Origin: UBA10649 sp963749905
GTDB taxonomy: Bacteria > Actinomycetota > Actinomycetes > S36-B12
Length of the DNA stretch: 64,000 nucleotides
Assembly: GCA_963749905.1 (NCBI GenBank)
Contig: CAVVOF010000003.1
Span: 620,001 to 684,000 of the forward strand
Direction of reading: 5' to 3'
The notes under the pieces were generated by a model. It did no database searches. It was not told the origin of the DNA and was given only the letters and a program-made list of their open reading frames with translations. Positions within the stretch are counted from its first letter, which is position 1. Each line of letters starts with the position of its first letter. A program made the translations under genes and the position numbers. Below are positions 43,787-54,171 of the stretch, piece by piece.

Positions 43787-46700
43787 TCAGGTGTGGCGGG
43801 CCTGGTGCGCGAGGAGGTCCTCCAGCGTGCCGCGCATGAACTCCAGGGTGACCCGGTCGTCTGACAGGCCTGGCCCGCACTCGCCCTCGAGGGCCCTCGC
43901 TGGCTCGGCTACCAGGAGCCGCCACCCGGGCGCATCCAGCAGGGGGCTGGCCCTTGAGGTAGCCGAGAACCGCAGCCCCCTCGGCGTTCCGGCCGGTGGC
44001 CGCCATCATCGTGACGAACTCGATGCAGTCCATCATGGCCGCCTGCATGTTGTCGCTGTCGAGAAGCTCGTCGATGTGGTCCCGGAGGATGCGAAAGGCT
44101 CGGTTCTGCTCGCCTCGTCGGAACGCGGCACGCGCCTTGAGCGGCTCGGACGGCGTGTGCGTCCGCGGAGGCAGTTCGATCTCGACCCCTTCAGAGAAGC
44201 AGGAGTCCGCCATCTCTGCGTCCTCTCGGAACAGTGCGGAGTAGCCGCGGAGCAGGAGCGCCCAGTTGAGGAAGGTGGGCGGACCCTGCTGACGGAACCG
44301 CTCGAGGAGCCTGTCCAGCTCGAGATCGGCCTCATCGAGCCTGCCAAGGTTGAGCCACGCAGTCGCCATGTTGATCTCCGCCCGCTGCGCAAGAAGGGCG
44401 TCGCCCCGATCCTGGAACTCGGACGCCGCGACAGGCGCCCACGTCGCCATCAGGTCGTAGTCCTCCGTCGCCACGGCGCGCGCGTGGTGCACAAGGGCGT
44501 CGTCGGGTTCGCCGTAGCGAGCCACCGAGTTCCTCGTAGGCGGCCGGATCCTGCGTCATGGAGTACCGGTGGGCGGCGGCGTACAAGCCGAGAACGCGAC
44601 TGTCCTCATCCTCCGGCGGCGCCACGGCCAGCAGCCGCTCACCCCAATCCCCCAGTTCGTTCGCACTGCGAACGACGATCTCGGAGAGGATCGGCCACAG
44701 AAGGCTCCTCGCCAGCTCAAGGTGCCCGCTCGCACACGCCCAGTCGAAGGCCGCGCGGAGGTTGGGCCAGAGCTCCGCGAGTCGGGCAACCCCCTCGGCC
44801 TCCTGCCAGCCCTGCAACTGCCGGTGGATGCCGACGACCTCGCACCAGCACCAGCGAGCGTGCCGTTCGGCCAGCTGATCCACGGTCCCGGCGTCCGCGA
44901 GCCGCTCCTTGCCGAACTCCCGGACCGGCTCCAGCAGTCGGAAGCGTCTGCCCAGTGGGCCTGACTCGACCACCACCAGGGACTGCTCGGCGAGGCGACC
45001 CACGGCATTCGCCACGCCGTCGATGCCGTCCTCGCCGGCCACCCATTCTGCGGCGGCCAGGTCGAAAGGTCCGGTGAAGGCAGCGAGGCAACTGAACACC
45101 CTGCGCTCCTCGGGGGTCAGCAGGTCGTACGACCAGGAGATGGCTGACCACAAGGTGCGATGCCGTTCGGTGCCGCTGCGCCGAGAGCCGTCGAGGACGT
45201 GCATCCGTTGGTTGAGCCGTTGGCGCAAGTCGCCGATGTCCATGCTCGCCGCCCGCCCGGATGCGAGCTCGATGGCCAGCGGAATGCCGTCGAGTCGTTC
45301 GCAGATCTCCACCACTGCTGCCTGCTGAGCCTCGAAATCGAACGACGAGTCGATCGCACCTGCCCGCTCTGCGAACAGCTGCGCGGCTGCGGCGGTCGGC
45401 AGTGGCGGCACAGTGATGACCCGCTCGCCCGTGATGCCGAGGCGCTCCCGCGACGTGGCCAGGATTCGGACGTCCGGACAGACCCCTCATCACGGTCGCC
45501 ACGAGATCCGCCACGGCGTCCACGACGTGCTCGCAGTTGTCCAGAATGAGCAGAGCACGTCTGGACCGCAGGTGCTCCACGATGCGATCAGTGAGGTCCG
45601 TGCCCTGTCGTTCCTTGACACCGAGGACCTCCGCCACGGCCCTCGGAACGTCGGTGGGGGCCTGCACGGTGGCCAGCTCGACCAGCCATCCGTCTCGTGG
45701 CGACAGCCGGCGCGCCACCGCCAAGGCAAGGCTCGTCTTCCCGATGCCGCCCATCCCGACCAGGGTCACGAGTCGGTACGACTCGAAGGCCGAGGTCAGC
45801 CCGGTCGGACTCCTCATCACGCCCCACCAAGCGATTGAGGCTGATCGGGGATGTTGCCGCGATGCCGGTCCTCTGCCGCCAATGGTGCGTACGTGCCGGC
45901 GCCGATCTGCAGGATCCGGACCTCGGAGACCACGCCCTCGAGGGCCCAACGACCGAGGTCGACGTGCGTTCCCTCGATCAGCCCTGCTGTCGACTCCGAT
46001 GCGAGGGTCTGACCACCGCTGCCGACAGCAGCCAGCCGCGACGCCACGTGGACGGCGGCGCCGAAGTAGGTCCCGTCATGCTGCTCCGCGTCTCCCGTGT
46101 GGATCCCGATGCGGAACCGAAGATCGCGACCCGCGACCTGGCATGCCTGCGCTCCGTGCACGTCAGCAGCCCAAGCCGTCGCCTGCACTGCGCTGGCGAA
46201 CGCGATCCCGTAGGAATCGCCAACGTGGGTGAACACCGTGCCGCCATGACGATCGGTGAGTTCACTGACTCGAGCATGATGGTCGACCATCTCCGTGGCC
46301 ATCGCCGTCGCGTCTCGCGACCAATGGCCAGGCGCGTCCTCGACATCAACGAACGCGAAGGTGACGGTTCCGGTGGGTAGTGCCGGCTGTCTCCCGGTCG
46401 GCCGCACGACAGTCGGGGAAAGGCCGGGGTCCTGCCGCAGGATGCGCCCGTGGAGGTCCTGCAACCGGCTCCCCGGTTCGACACCCAGGGCGTCGGCCAG
46501 CCGATCACGTGCGACCCGATACGACGCCAGGGCATCAGCCTGCCGGCCGACCCGGTACAGCGCCGTCATGAGGAGTGCCCACAGGCCCTCTCGGAACGGA
46601 TACGTCGTCGTCAACGAACTCAACTGAGCCACGCATGCGGCCGGGTCCGAGTCGACGCGCGACTCCAGGTCCTGTTCAACGGCGGCGAGCCACCGCTCGG

Positions 46701-47139
46701 TCAGCCGCACGCGCGCGAACTCGAGTCCCGGCGCCTCCAGCCCAGCAAAGGGTTCGCCGGCCCACTCGGAGACCGCGCCCTCGATGTCGCCCTCGTCGAG
46801 GCGGCGCTCGAAGCGGAACACGTCGACCGACTCGGGAGGCAGGGTCAGTCGGTAGGCACCGGGCGCGCGGTCGATGGAGCCTGAGCCAAGCGCCCCGCGC
46901 AGTCTGGCCAGATAGGACTGCAGGGTCCGCTCGGCAGTGCGGGGCGGATCCTCACCCCAGATCGCATCGATGAGGTGTGGGACTGGGGTCGGTGACCCGA
47001 CGTTGAGCGCCAGGGCCGCGAGGGCGATCTGGCACTTGGCTGGGCCGACGTCCAGCACCGAGCCGTCCGCGCCCAGTGCCTGCACCCCGCCAAGCAACCG
47101 GATGCGGGCCACCGGAGAGGGCCCAGGTCCTTCGGCCAT
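43787..47139 (-). pseudogene. AfsR/SARP-like regulator (BTAD, cyclase, NB-ARC, TPR) with several frameshifts
   Basis: From ATG 47139 the first frame encodes an OmpR-like DNA-binding domain, a BTAD domain and a class III cyclase-like domain (HGGTVFTHVGDSYGIAF). It ends at a false stop at 45817. The coding signal then passes through other frames: VGRDEESDRADL, then LVTLVGMGGIGKTSLALAVA (P-loop) to about 45480, then EICERLDGIPLAIELASGR to about 44530, then tetratricopeptide-like helices, and after another shift near 43960 FMRGTLEDLLAHQARHT and stop. At least five indels are needed. An intact gene would encode about 1115 residues and act as a signal-responsive activator. The promoter side faces the MDR gene. 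Confidence 0.78.
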
Positions 47140-47298
47140 CGGTCCACGGTAACGCTCGCGGCGTGCCGCGGCGAGGCGATCGGGCCATTCCTTCGTGCGC
47201 CTCGCGACGGCGCAGGGCGAACACAACGAACGCTCGACAGCGGCACAACACGGCTGAGCCACGGTAGGGGAACCAACCACCAGCTGAGGAGATTCCAC

Positions 47299-48262
47299 AT
47301 GCAAGCCCTCGCCCACGACACCTACGGACCGCCCCAGAGCCTGCTCATGCGGGGCGAGCCCGACCCCTCGGTGGACGCCGACAGCGTCCTCATTCAGGTT
47401 CGCGCAGCAGGTGTGAACCGCGGCGACGCCCTCGCGGCAGAGGGCATCCCCTACGCCACACGGCTGACATCCGGACTCGTCCGACCCAAGAAGACTCGGC
47501 TCGGGGCGGACGTCTCCGGCATCGTCGCGGCCGTCGGGAACGCCGTCACCGATCTCAGGCCCGGCGACCCGGTGCTCGGCTGGGCCGACGGGGCCTTTGC
47601 CGAGCTCGCCGTCGCGCGACCGGAGATGCTGATCCGAAAGCCCGACGCGGTCACCTTCGAGCAGGCCGCGGCGATCCCCACCGCTGCGGTCACCGCCTGG
47701 CAAGCGCTGAAGAAGGCGCGGGACATCGCCGACCAGCGGGTCCTCGTCCTGGGCGCATCCGGCGGGGTCGGCACGTTCACCGTGCAGATCGCCAAGGCGC
47801 TCGGTGCCGACGTCACCGCGGTGGCCAGTTCACGCAACCTCGAGCTCCTTCGCTCCATCGGCGCGGACCACGTGCTCGACTACACCCGAGAGGACGTGAC
47901 CGGGCGGGCCGCCGCGTTCGACGTGGTCATCGACCTCGTCGGCCGAGAGCCCCTGATGAGCGCTCGGCGGGCCCTCCGGCCCAAGGGCACCTTCGTGGTC
48001 GTGGGCGGACCGAACCCGCGGTCCCTCACCGGCGCGGGGCGGTTCGCGCGGGCGGCGCTGCTGTCCCCGCTGGTGCCCCAGCGGCTGCACGCCCCTGTTC
48101 GCCACGCAGGATCGCGCCGCACTCAGGGACGTGATGAACCTCGTTGCTTCCGGGCAGGTCGTCCCCGTCATCGATGCCACGTACGACCTGCGCGACGCAC
48201 CGGTCGCCCTGCAGTACGTCTCCGCGGGACATGCCCGTGGCCGCGTCGTCCTCACCGCCTAG
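47299..48262 (+). pseudogene. MDR-family zinc-independent oxidoreductase, one frameshift
   Basis: The protein resembles quinone-oxidoreductase-type medium-chain dehydrogenases. RAAGVNRGDALAAEG, then GADVSGIVAAVG, then the cofactor motif VLGASGGVGTFTVQIAKALGA are in order, and no catalytic zinc ligands are seen. Near base 48090 the frame shifts; the following frame gives PLFATQDRAALRDVMNLVASG and YVSAGHARGRVVLTA, a standard C-terminus, and stops at 48262. Full length would be about 320 residues. The ribosome site GAGGAG precedes ATG 47299. The gene is divergent from the SARP-like pseudogene and may have been its target. Confidence 0.83.
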
Positions 48263-48310
48263 ATCACTCCCCGCACTCCCCACATCCCATCCCCGAGAAG
48301 GAGCAGCACG

Positions 48311-49100
48311 ATGCACACGTCTACTCAACCCGGTACCTCATCCGACGCCTCAGCTCGCACAGCCAGTCCGACAGGCAGGGACCAGGCTGCGACGACTCAC
48401 CCGGTTCGCAGGCGTCCTGTATCTGGCCATCTTCGTCATCTATCCGCTGGCGACCATGGTCAGGTCGATGCTCGTCGTTCCAGGCGACGCGGCCACCACC
48501 GCCGCGAACATCGCGGACAGCGAGGCCCTGTTCCGCTGGGGCCTGGCCGGTGAGGCCACCATCGTCGTGATCGAGATCGTCCTGGCGGGACTGCTGTACG
48601 CCCTCTTCCGACCCGTGAGCCGGGCCGTATCGATGGCCGCCGCGCTGGCCCGGGCGGGCGAGGGCGTGGTCATGGCGGCCGGCAACCTCGTCACCGGCGT
48701 GCTGACCCTCGTCATGGTCGGCGGCGCCGGCTACCTCACCGCCTTCGGGATCGAGCAGCGCGACGCCCTCGCGCTCGCATACCAGGAAGCCAATGACAGC
48801 ATCGTGCTGCTCTGGGGCCTGTTCTTCGGCATCCACCTGGTGCTGCTCGGCTGGCTCGTCGTCAAGTCGGGGTTCTTCCCTCGCGTGATCGGCGTGCTCC
48901 TGTTCCTCGCCGGTATCGGCTACCTCGCGCAGAGCTTCGGCGTCCTGGTCGCACCAGGACTCGCGGGGGGCTTCGAGATCGTGGTCCTGATCCTGGCCGT
49001 GCCGGGCGAACTCGCGTTCGCAGCGTGGCTCCTCATCAAGGGCGTCAACGTCGACGCGTGGATGCGGCGCGCGGCCGCGTCCCGCGACTCGCAGCTGTGA
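48311..49100 (+). pseudogene. DUF4386-family membrane protein, frameshift near the N-terminus
   Basis: A good ribosome site (GAAGGAG) and ATG 48311 open one frame. The conserved sequence beginning RLTRFAGVLYLAIFVIYPLA is in the next frame from about base 48390 and runs to 49100. Six helices are visible (for example VVIEIVLAGLLYALF, LVTGVLTLVMVGGAGYL, VIGVLLFLAGIGYLAQSF). This is the DUF4386 pattern. Function unknown. A single indel separates start and body; without it the product would have about 262 residues. It starts 48 nt after the MDR gene. Confidence 0.75.
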
Positions 49101-49110
49101 GGGCGCACTG

Positions 49111-50385
49111 ATGGCGAGAATGCTGGCCTTCGCCCGCACGCTGGCTGCCCTGGTGGCGGTAGCCAGCGTGGCGGTCCTCGGCTTGGCGCTGCATGCAGCG
49201 GCGGCGCTCCTCAGCTTCCCGGTGGGTGGCGTCATCACCGAGGAAGGCCAGTGGGGCACCTCAGCCACATCTCTCGTCCCACCTGACCGTCAGTGGGTCG
49301 GAATGCGCCGGCTGCCGGCCGAGGGCAACGGGCCCGGGCTCACCGTCTGGTATCCGTCCATGGCTCCGCATCCTGATGCTGCAGGCAGGCTGAGAGCCGG
49401 GGTGCGATACGCGTACGGCATCGCCGCACTGTCGCCGGGAACAACGACGACGCTGGCCAGCTATGGGGGCCGGGCCATCCCCGGAGGGCCGGCCGACGCC
49501 GCCTCGGAGCCGTATCCCGTTGTCGTTCTGTCACCGGGCTTCGCGATCGGCTCTGCCAGCTACGGATGGCTGGCCGAGCACCTCGCCTCGCACGGATTCG
49601 TCGTCGCCGCCGTGCAGCACCTCGAGTCACTGGATCCCACGACTCTCTGGATGGCGACAGCCGACCGACCGAGGGACGTATCCGACGCCTTGGATCGGAT
49701 CGCGGAGGAGGCGATGCCCAGCGGACTGCTGGCCGGACTGGTGGACCTCGAACGGGTGGGCGTGCTCGGGCACAGCTTCGGAGGCTATGCCGCACTTGCG
49801 GCGGGGGAGCGCACCTGAACACAGCGGAGCTGCTCGAGGCATGCGCGTCCGACGGCGCCCCTGACGGACCGCTGACACTGCAATGTGACGGGATGACCCC
49901 CTACCTCGCTGAGCTCGCGCAACGCTGGGGACTCTCTGAGGTTCCCGCTGGTGCCTGGCCGTCACGAGCGGATTCGCGGGTCGACGCCGTCGTGGCCCTG
50001 GCCGCAGACGCTGTCATGTTCGGAGCGGAGGGCCTTGCGAGTCTCGACGTCCCCCTGCTGGCGATCGGAGGCACGGCCGACGCCGATGCCCCCTTCCAGT
50101 GGGGAACCCGGGCGGCCTTCGAGCACGCGTCGAGCGACCGCAAGGCCGAAGTGTCACTCGTCGGTGCCGAGCACCTGGTGTTCGCCGGAGGTTGCGAAAC
50201 GCCGCGGCTCGCGCTCTCCCTGATCGGCACTCCCTTCTGCTCCGATCCTGCCTGGGGCAGCGTCGCGGCCCACGAGGTCATCGCCCGTTACACGACGGCC
50301 TTTCTGCGCGCAGAATTGACGGGCGACACCAGCGCGCGCACACGTCTTGGCCCCCATTCGGAGCCGCTGAACCCATCGGTGGCGG
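49111..50385 (+). pseudogene. alpha/beta hydrolase (dienelactone/PAF-acetylhydrolase-like), frameshifted
   Basis: The first frame (49111-49818) gives a signal-anchor helix (residues 8-35) and a hydrolase core with PYPVVVLSPGFAIGSASYGWLAEHLASHGF and the nucleophile elbow GVLGHSFGGYAAL. A one-base shift near 49812 continues it as GGAHLNTAELLEACASD to VPLLAIGGTADADAPFQWGTRAA (acid region) and EHLVFAGGCETPRLAL. Coding similarity fades near 50385, where it meets a serine hydrolase fragment. The normal role would be ester or lactone hydrolysis at or outside the membrane. Confidence 0.72.
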
Positions 50386-51392
50386 ATGCAGGGGAACGAG
50401 TCGCATACGGACGTCACCGGTGGCAAGGACGAGCTGACCAACCGGGTCTCCGAGATCGTCGACATCGCCCCCGCCAACCCGCCCGGACAAGGCTGGGAGT
50501 ACTCGAATCGTCAACTACCAGATCCTCGGCCGCCTGATCGAGGTCGTGAGCGGGCAGGACTACCAGGCGTACGTCGACGGCCAACATCCTCGAGCCGGTG
50601 GGCATGAAGAACAGCTTCGTCTCCGACGGCGAGGTCCATGAGTCGATGGCGACCGGGCACACGTCCTGGTTCACCACCAAGCGAGCGTTGGCCGAGAACG
50701 CGACCGACCGCGGAACGGCGCCGCAGGGCGGCATCGTCGCGAGCGCGACGGATCTGGCGCGGTACATGGCAATGATGATGAACGGCGAGGACGACGTGCT
50801 GAGCGCCGAGGGCAAGGCGATGATGATGCGCCCGGCGAGCGCGGCATCGCCCTCCTACGGCTTCGGCTGGTTCCTTGAGCCCGACGGGGGCGTGTGGCAC
50901 ACCGGGACGAGCCCGGGCTTCGAGTCGCTGGCATGGATGTTCCCCGCACAGGACAAGGGAGCCGTCGTCCTCGTCAACGGTGGCAGCGGCGTCGGCTTCG
51001 GCGAGACGACCGAGCTTCGCACCGGCATCGCCGCCGTGGCGTTGGGCGTCGACTACGACGGCGAGGGCTCCCGTTGGACCCAGAAGGCGCTGTTCATCGG
51101 CCTGGTCCTCCTGCCCTTCGTCTACCTGCTCAGCATGGTCTGGGCATGGCGTCACCGCGCCGCCATCCGCGCCAAGTCAGGTCCCGCCGGCCTGTTCAGC
51201 CTGTGGTTCCCGCTGCTCACCACCCTTGCCGCGGCGTGGGTGATCCTCGTCCTGGTGCCGAGCATGTTCGGTGCACCGCTGGCCACCGTCCGGCTGTTCC
51301 AGCCCGACCTCGTTCTGGTGCTCGTCGCATCGGCGGTGACCGGCGTGCTGTGGGCCGTGTTCAGGCTCGCGGTGGCCTACACGAGAAGGTGA
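50386..51392 (+). pseudogene. beta-lactamase-family serine hydrolase, N-terminus missing
   Basis: Only the middle and C-terminal parts of a class C beta-lactamase/esterase-like protein remain. WEYSN (the YxN motif) near 50500, then QILGRLIEVVSGQDYQAYVD and EPVGMKNSFVSDGE in successive frames, then the uninterrupted end from 50598 to 51392. That end includes GGIVASATDLARYMAMMM, WHTGTSPGFESLAWMFP (HTG motif) and three C-terminal helices. The N-terminal SxxK region is absent and at least two frameshifts are present. It directly abuts the broken hydrolase, so a deletion probably fused two genes. Confidence 0.75.
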
Positions 51393-51544
51393 GGGCGGCC
51401 GCGGTGGAGTCGCGTCCCGCTAACAGCACATGTCCAGCAGGTTAAATTGAACAATTCTTGACTCGATTGCATCCATGGGCCCCTCTGCCCCGGAAGTGTT
51501 GAGTGAGAGCCCCTCACCACACCACCGACCTATGGAGACCCACG

Positions 51545-52144
51545 ATGAAGAAGATCACGATCGCCGCGGTCGCCGCGGCCGCGGTATTGACCCTCGCCGC
51601 CTGCAGCAGCTCTAGCGACGAGTCCAGCGCGGCAGCCGAGGCCCCCGCCGCGTCGTCCGCCGCCGCCGAGGAGTCGGCGATGGAAGAAGAAGGCGAAATG
51701 GCGGAGGAGCCGGCCGGCGACATCGTCGAGATCGCCAGCGGGACCGACGGGTTCGCCACCCTGACCGCCGCTGTGACGGCAGCCGGACTGGTCGAGACCC
51801 TGCAGGGTGAAGGTCCGTTCACCGTCTTCGCGCCCACGGACGATGCCTTCGCGGCCCTGCCCGCCGGTGTCCTCGACGCGCTCCTGCTGCCCGAGAACAA
51901 GGACGTCCTGACCCAGATCCTCACCTACCACGCGGTGGCCGGCAACGTGATGGCTGCGGACGTGACTGACGGCGACGTGCCGACGGTCGAGGGCCAGACG
52001 GTCACGCTGTCCACCGCCGACGGGGTCACCGTCAACGGCGCCAACGTGATCCAGGCCGACATCGTCGCCTCGAACGGCGTCATCCACGTCATCGATGCGG
52101 TGCTGCTGCCGCCGGACGTCGACGTCGACGCGCTGCTCGGCTAG
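51545..52144 (+). CDS. fasciclin-domain lipoprotein
   Basis: The 199-residue protein has a lipoprotein signal (LTLAACSSSS, Cys at about residue 19), an acidic Ala/Glu linker, then one fasciclin (FAS1) domain: FATLTAAVTAAGLVETLQGEG, FTVFAPTDDAFAALP, LTYHAVAGNVMAADV and NGVIHVIDAVLLPP are the H1 and H2 type blocks. FAS1 lipoproteins (MPT70/83-like) act in surface adhesion. A GGAG site lies upstream of ATG 51545. The 51393-51544 gap is AT-rich and includes CTTGACTCG, a plausible promoter. The gene ends 10 nt before a GAGACCTGCTGG palindrome. Confidence 0.92.
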   Translation: MKKITIAAVAAAAVLTLAACSSSSDESSAAAEAPAASSAAAEESAMEEEGEMAEEPAGDIVEIASGTDGFATLTAAVTAAGLVETLQGEGPFTVFAPTDDAFAALPAGVLDALLLPENKDVLTQILTYHAVAGNVMAADVTDGDVPTVEGQTVTLSTADGVTVNGANVIQADIVASNGVIHVIDAVLLPPDVDVDALLG

Positions 52145-52153
52145 GACCAACGC

Positions 52154-52216
52154 GCCGAGACCTGCTGGTACCCACACCAACGCACGTGGTTGGGGTAGGT
52201 GCCAGCAGGTCTCGGC
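52154..52216. repeat. GAGACCTGCTGG palindrome, copy 1
   Basis: GCCGAGACCTGCTGG (52154-52168) pairs perfectly with CCAGCAGGTCTCGGC (52202-52216); inner parts (TACCCACACCAAC and GTTGGGGTAGGTG) pair imperfectly. A GTTTTGG follows. It lies after the fasciclin gene and 49 nt before the glutaminase gene, both on the plus strand. Confidence 0.8.
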
Positions 52217-52264
52217 CGTTTTGGCGTTAACGGGTCCGTAACGGGGGCCGACTAGCGTCGCCGG

Positions 52265-54094
52265 ATGCACCCGGCGGCCCCGAATCCGATCATTCGGCTC
52301 CTCGACGAGGTGTACGCCGAGGTGCAGGGCCTCGACGGCGGCGAGGTCGCGACGTACATCCCGGAGCTGGCGAAGGCCGACCCGTCCGTCTGCGGGCTCG
52401 CCGTCGCCACGCTCGACGGCCACGTCTACACCGCGGGCGATCTCGTCCCCTTCACCATCCAGTCGGTGTCCAAGCCGTTCGTCTACGCGCTCGCGCTCGC
52501 CGACAGCGGCCCGGAGGCCGTGCTCGCCAAGGTCGGCGCCGAGCCGACCGGCGACCCGTTCAACACCATCAGCCTCGACGACGTCACCATTCGCGCGCAC
52601 AATCCGATGGTCAACGCGGGCGCCATCGTCACGACGAGCCTGGTCGCCGGCGCGACGCGCGAGGAGCAGTTCGAGCGGCTGCTGAGCGGGCTGTCCGCCT
52701 TCGCGGGCCGCGCGCTCACCGTCGATGAGAGCGTCTTCCAGTCGGAGAGCTCCACGGGCGACCGCAACCGGGCCATCGCCTACCTCATGCGCTCGGCCGG
52801 CCTGCTGGACGAGGACGTCGAGCAGCAGATCGCCAACTACTTCCGGCAGTGCTCCGTCGTCGTCACCGCCCGGGACCTCGCGGTGATGACGGCGACCCTC
52901 GCGAACGCCGGCGTCAACCCGCTGACCGGCGTCGAGGTCATCCCTCGCGACGTCGTCGCCTCCGTCCTCACCGTCATGGCGACGTGTGGCATGTACGACT
53001 ACTCCGGCGAGTGGCTCTACCGGGTGGGCCTGCCCGCCAAGAGCGGGGTGAGCGGTGCGGTCGGCGCCGTCCTGCCCGGGCAGCTGGGACTCGCGGCCCA
53101 CAGCCCGCGACTGGATCCGCAGGGCAACAGCGTGCGCGGCGTCACCGCCTGCGAGCTCATCTCCGAGCGACTCGGGCTGCACCTGCTCCTGCCGGGCGAG
53201 CGGGTCCGCTCGAGCCTGCGACGCACCTACCGCGGCGACACCGTCCGCTCGCGGCGCCTGCGAAACCAGGCCCAGCGCGCGGTCCTCGACACCCACGGAG
53301 CCGAGATCGTCGCCTACGAGCTCGGCGGCGACGAGGCGTTCGCGGCCGTCGAGCCGCTGGTGCGCGTCGTGCTCGAGGACGACCAGGCTCGCTGGGTGGT
53401 GATCGACATGCGGCGGGTGACCCGCATCGACCGGGCCGCCCTCGCGCTCATGGACGGGCTCATCGCGCAGCTGGCCAGTGATGGCAGCGTCGTCGCCATC
53501 GTCGAGCCCCGGGCGCAGAGTCCCCGGGTGGCCGTGCGCGACCTCGCTCCGCGATGCCCGCGGTTCTCCGACGCGGACGGCGCCCTCGAGTGGGCCGAGA
53601 CGCAGTTGCTGCACGAGCACGGGCTTGACGACGCGCTGCCGGAGGAGCTCGTGCCACTCGCCGAGCAGGATCTCCTGCGGGGACTGCCCCAGGAGATCGT
53701 CACCGCGATCGAGGACCGCGTCATGACCAAGGTCTTCCACGCCGGGACCGTGGTGTTCGAGGAGGGTGACGAGTCCGACGGGCTGTACTTCGTCGGCGCG
53801 GGTCAGGTCGCCGCCGACGTGCGGCTCGCCGGCCGCGGCGGGCGCAGGCGACTGAGCACCATCGCCAGCGGAGCGGTCTTCGGCGAGCTGGCCCTCGTCG
53901 ACGGTCGACCGCGGTCGACCCGGATCGTCGCGATCGAGCCCACCATCTGCTTCGTGCTCTCCCCCGAGGCGTTCCGCGAGCTGTGGGACACGGCCCCCGA
54001 GGCCTGCGCCAGCCTGGCGATGGCCATCGCTCGCAGCCTCTCCGAGCGCCTGCGCTACTCCACTGCCGACGTCGCCGCCCTCGAGCAGGTCTGA
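52265..54094 (+). CDS. glsA: glutaminase A fused to STAS and cNMP-binding domains
   Basis: The 609-residue protein starts with a complete serine-dependent glutaminase (residues 1 to about 305). QSVSKPF gives the S-x-x-K pair (S67, K70), and NPMVNAGAI and the C-terminal PAKSGVSGAVGAVLPG follow in order. It hydrolyses glutamine to glutamate and ammonia. Next is a STAS domain (about 330-445, VVIDMRRVTRIDRAALALMDGL) and then a cyclic nucleotide-binding domain (about 475-595, GAVFGELALVDGRPRSTRIVA). Both appended domains are regulatory, so activity or location is probably controlled by cNMP and a partner. Confidence 0.93.
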   Translation: MHPAAPNPIIRLLDEVYAEVQGLDGGEVATYIPELAKADPSVCGLAVATLDGHVYTAGDLVPFTIQSVSKPFVYALALADSGPEAVLAKVGAEPTGDPFNTISLDDVTIRAHNPMVNAGAIVTTSLVAGATREEQFERLLSGLSAFAGRALTVDESVFQSESSTGDRNRAIAYLMRSAGLLDEDVEQQIANYFRQCSVVVTARDLAVMTATLANAGVNPLTGVEVIPRDVVASVLTVMATCGMYDYSGEWLYRVGLPAKSGVSGAVGAVLPGQLGLAAHSPRLDPQGNSVRGVTACELISERLGLHLLLPGERVRSSLRRTYRGDTVRSRRLRNQAQRAVLDTHGAEIVAYELGGDEAFAAVEPLVRVVLEDDQARWVVIDMRRVTRIDRAALALMDGLIAQLASDGSVVAIVEPRAQSPRVAVRDLAPRCPRFSDADGALEWAETQLLHEHGLDDALPEELVPLAEQDLLRGLPQEIVTAIEDRVMTKVFHAGTVVFEEGDESDGLYFVGAGQVAADVRLAGRGGRRRLSTIASGAVFGELALVDGRPRSTRIVAIEPTICFVLSPEAFRELWDTAPEACASLAMAIARSLSERLRYSTADVAALEQV

Positions 54095-54171
54095 GGGGGT
54101 TCGTTCGGGTAGACCTCGGGACGGCCTCGGCAGAGAATGACCCGACCGAACCGACCGAGAGGAACTGCGCC

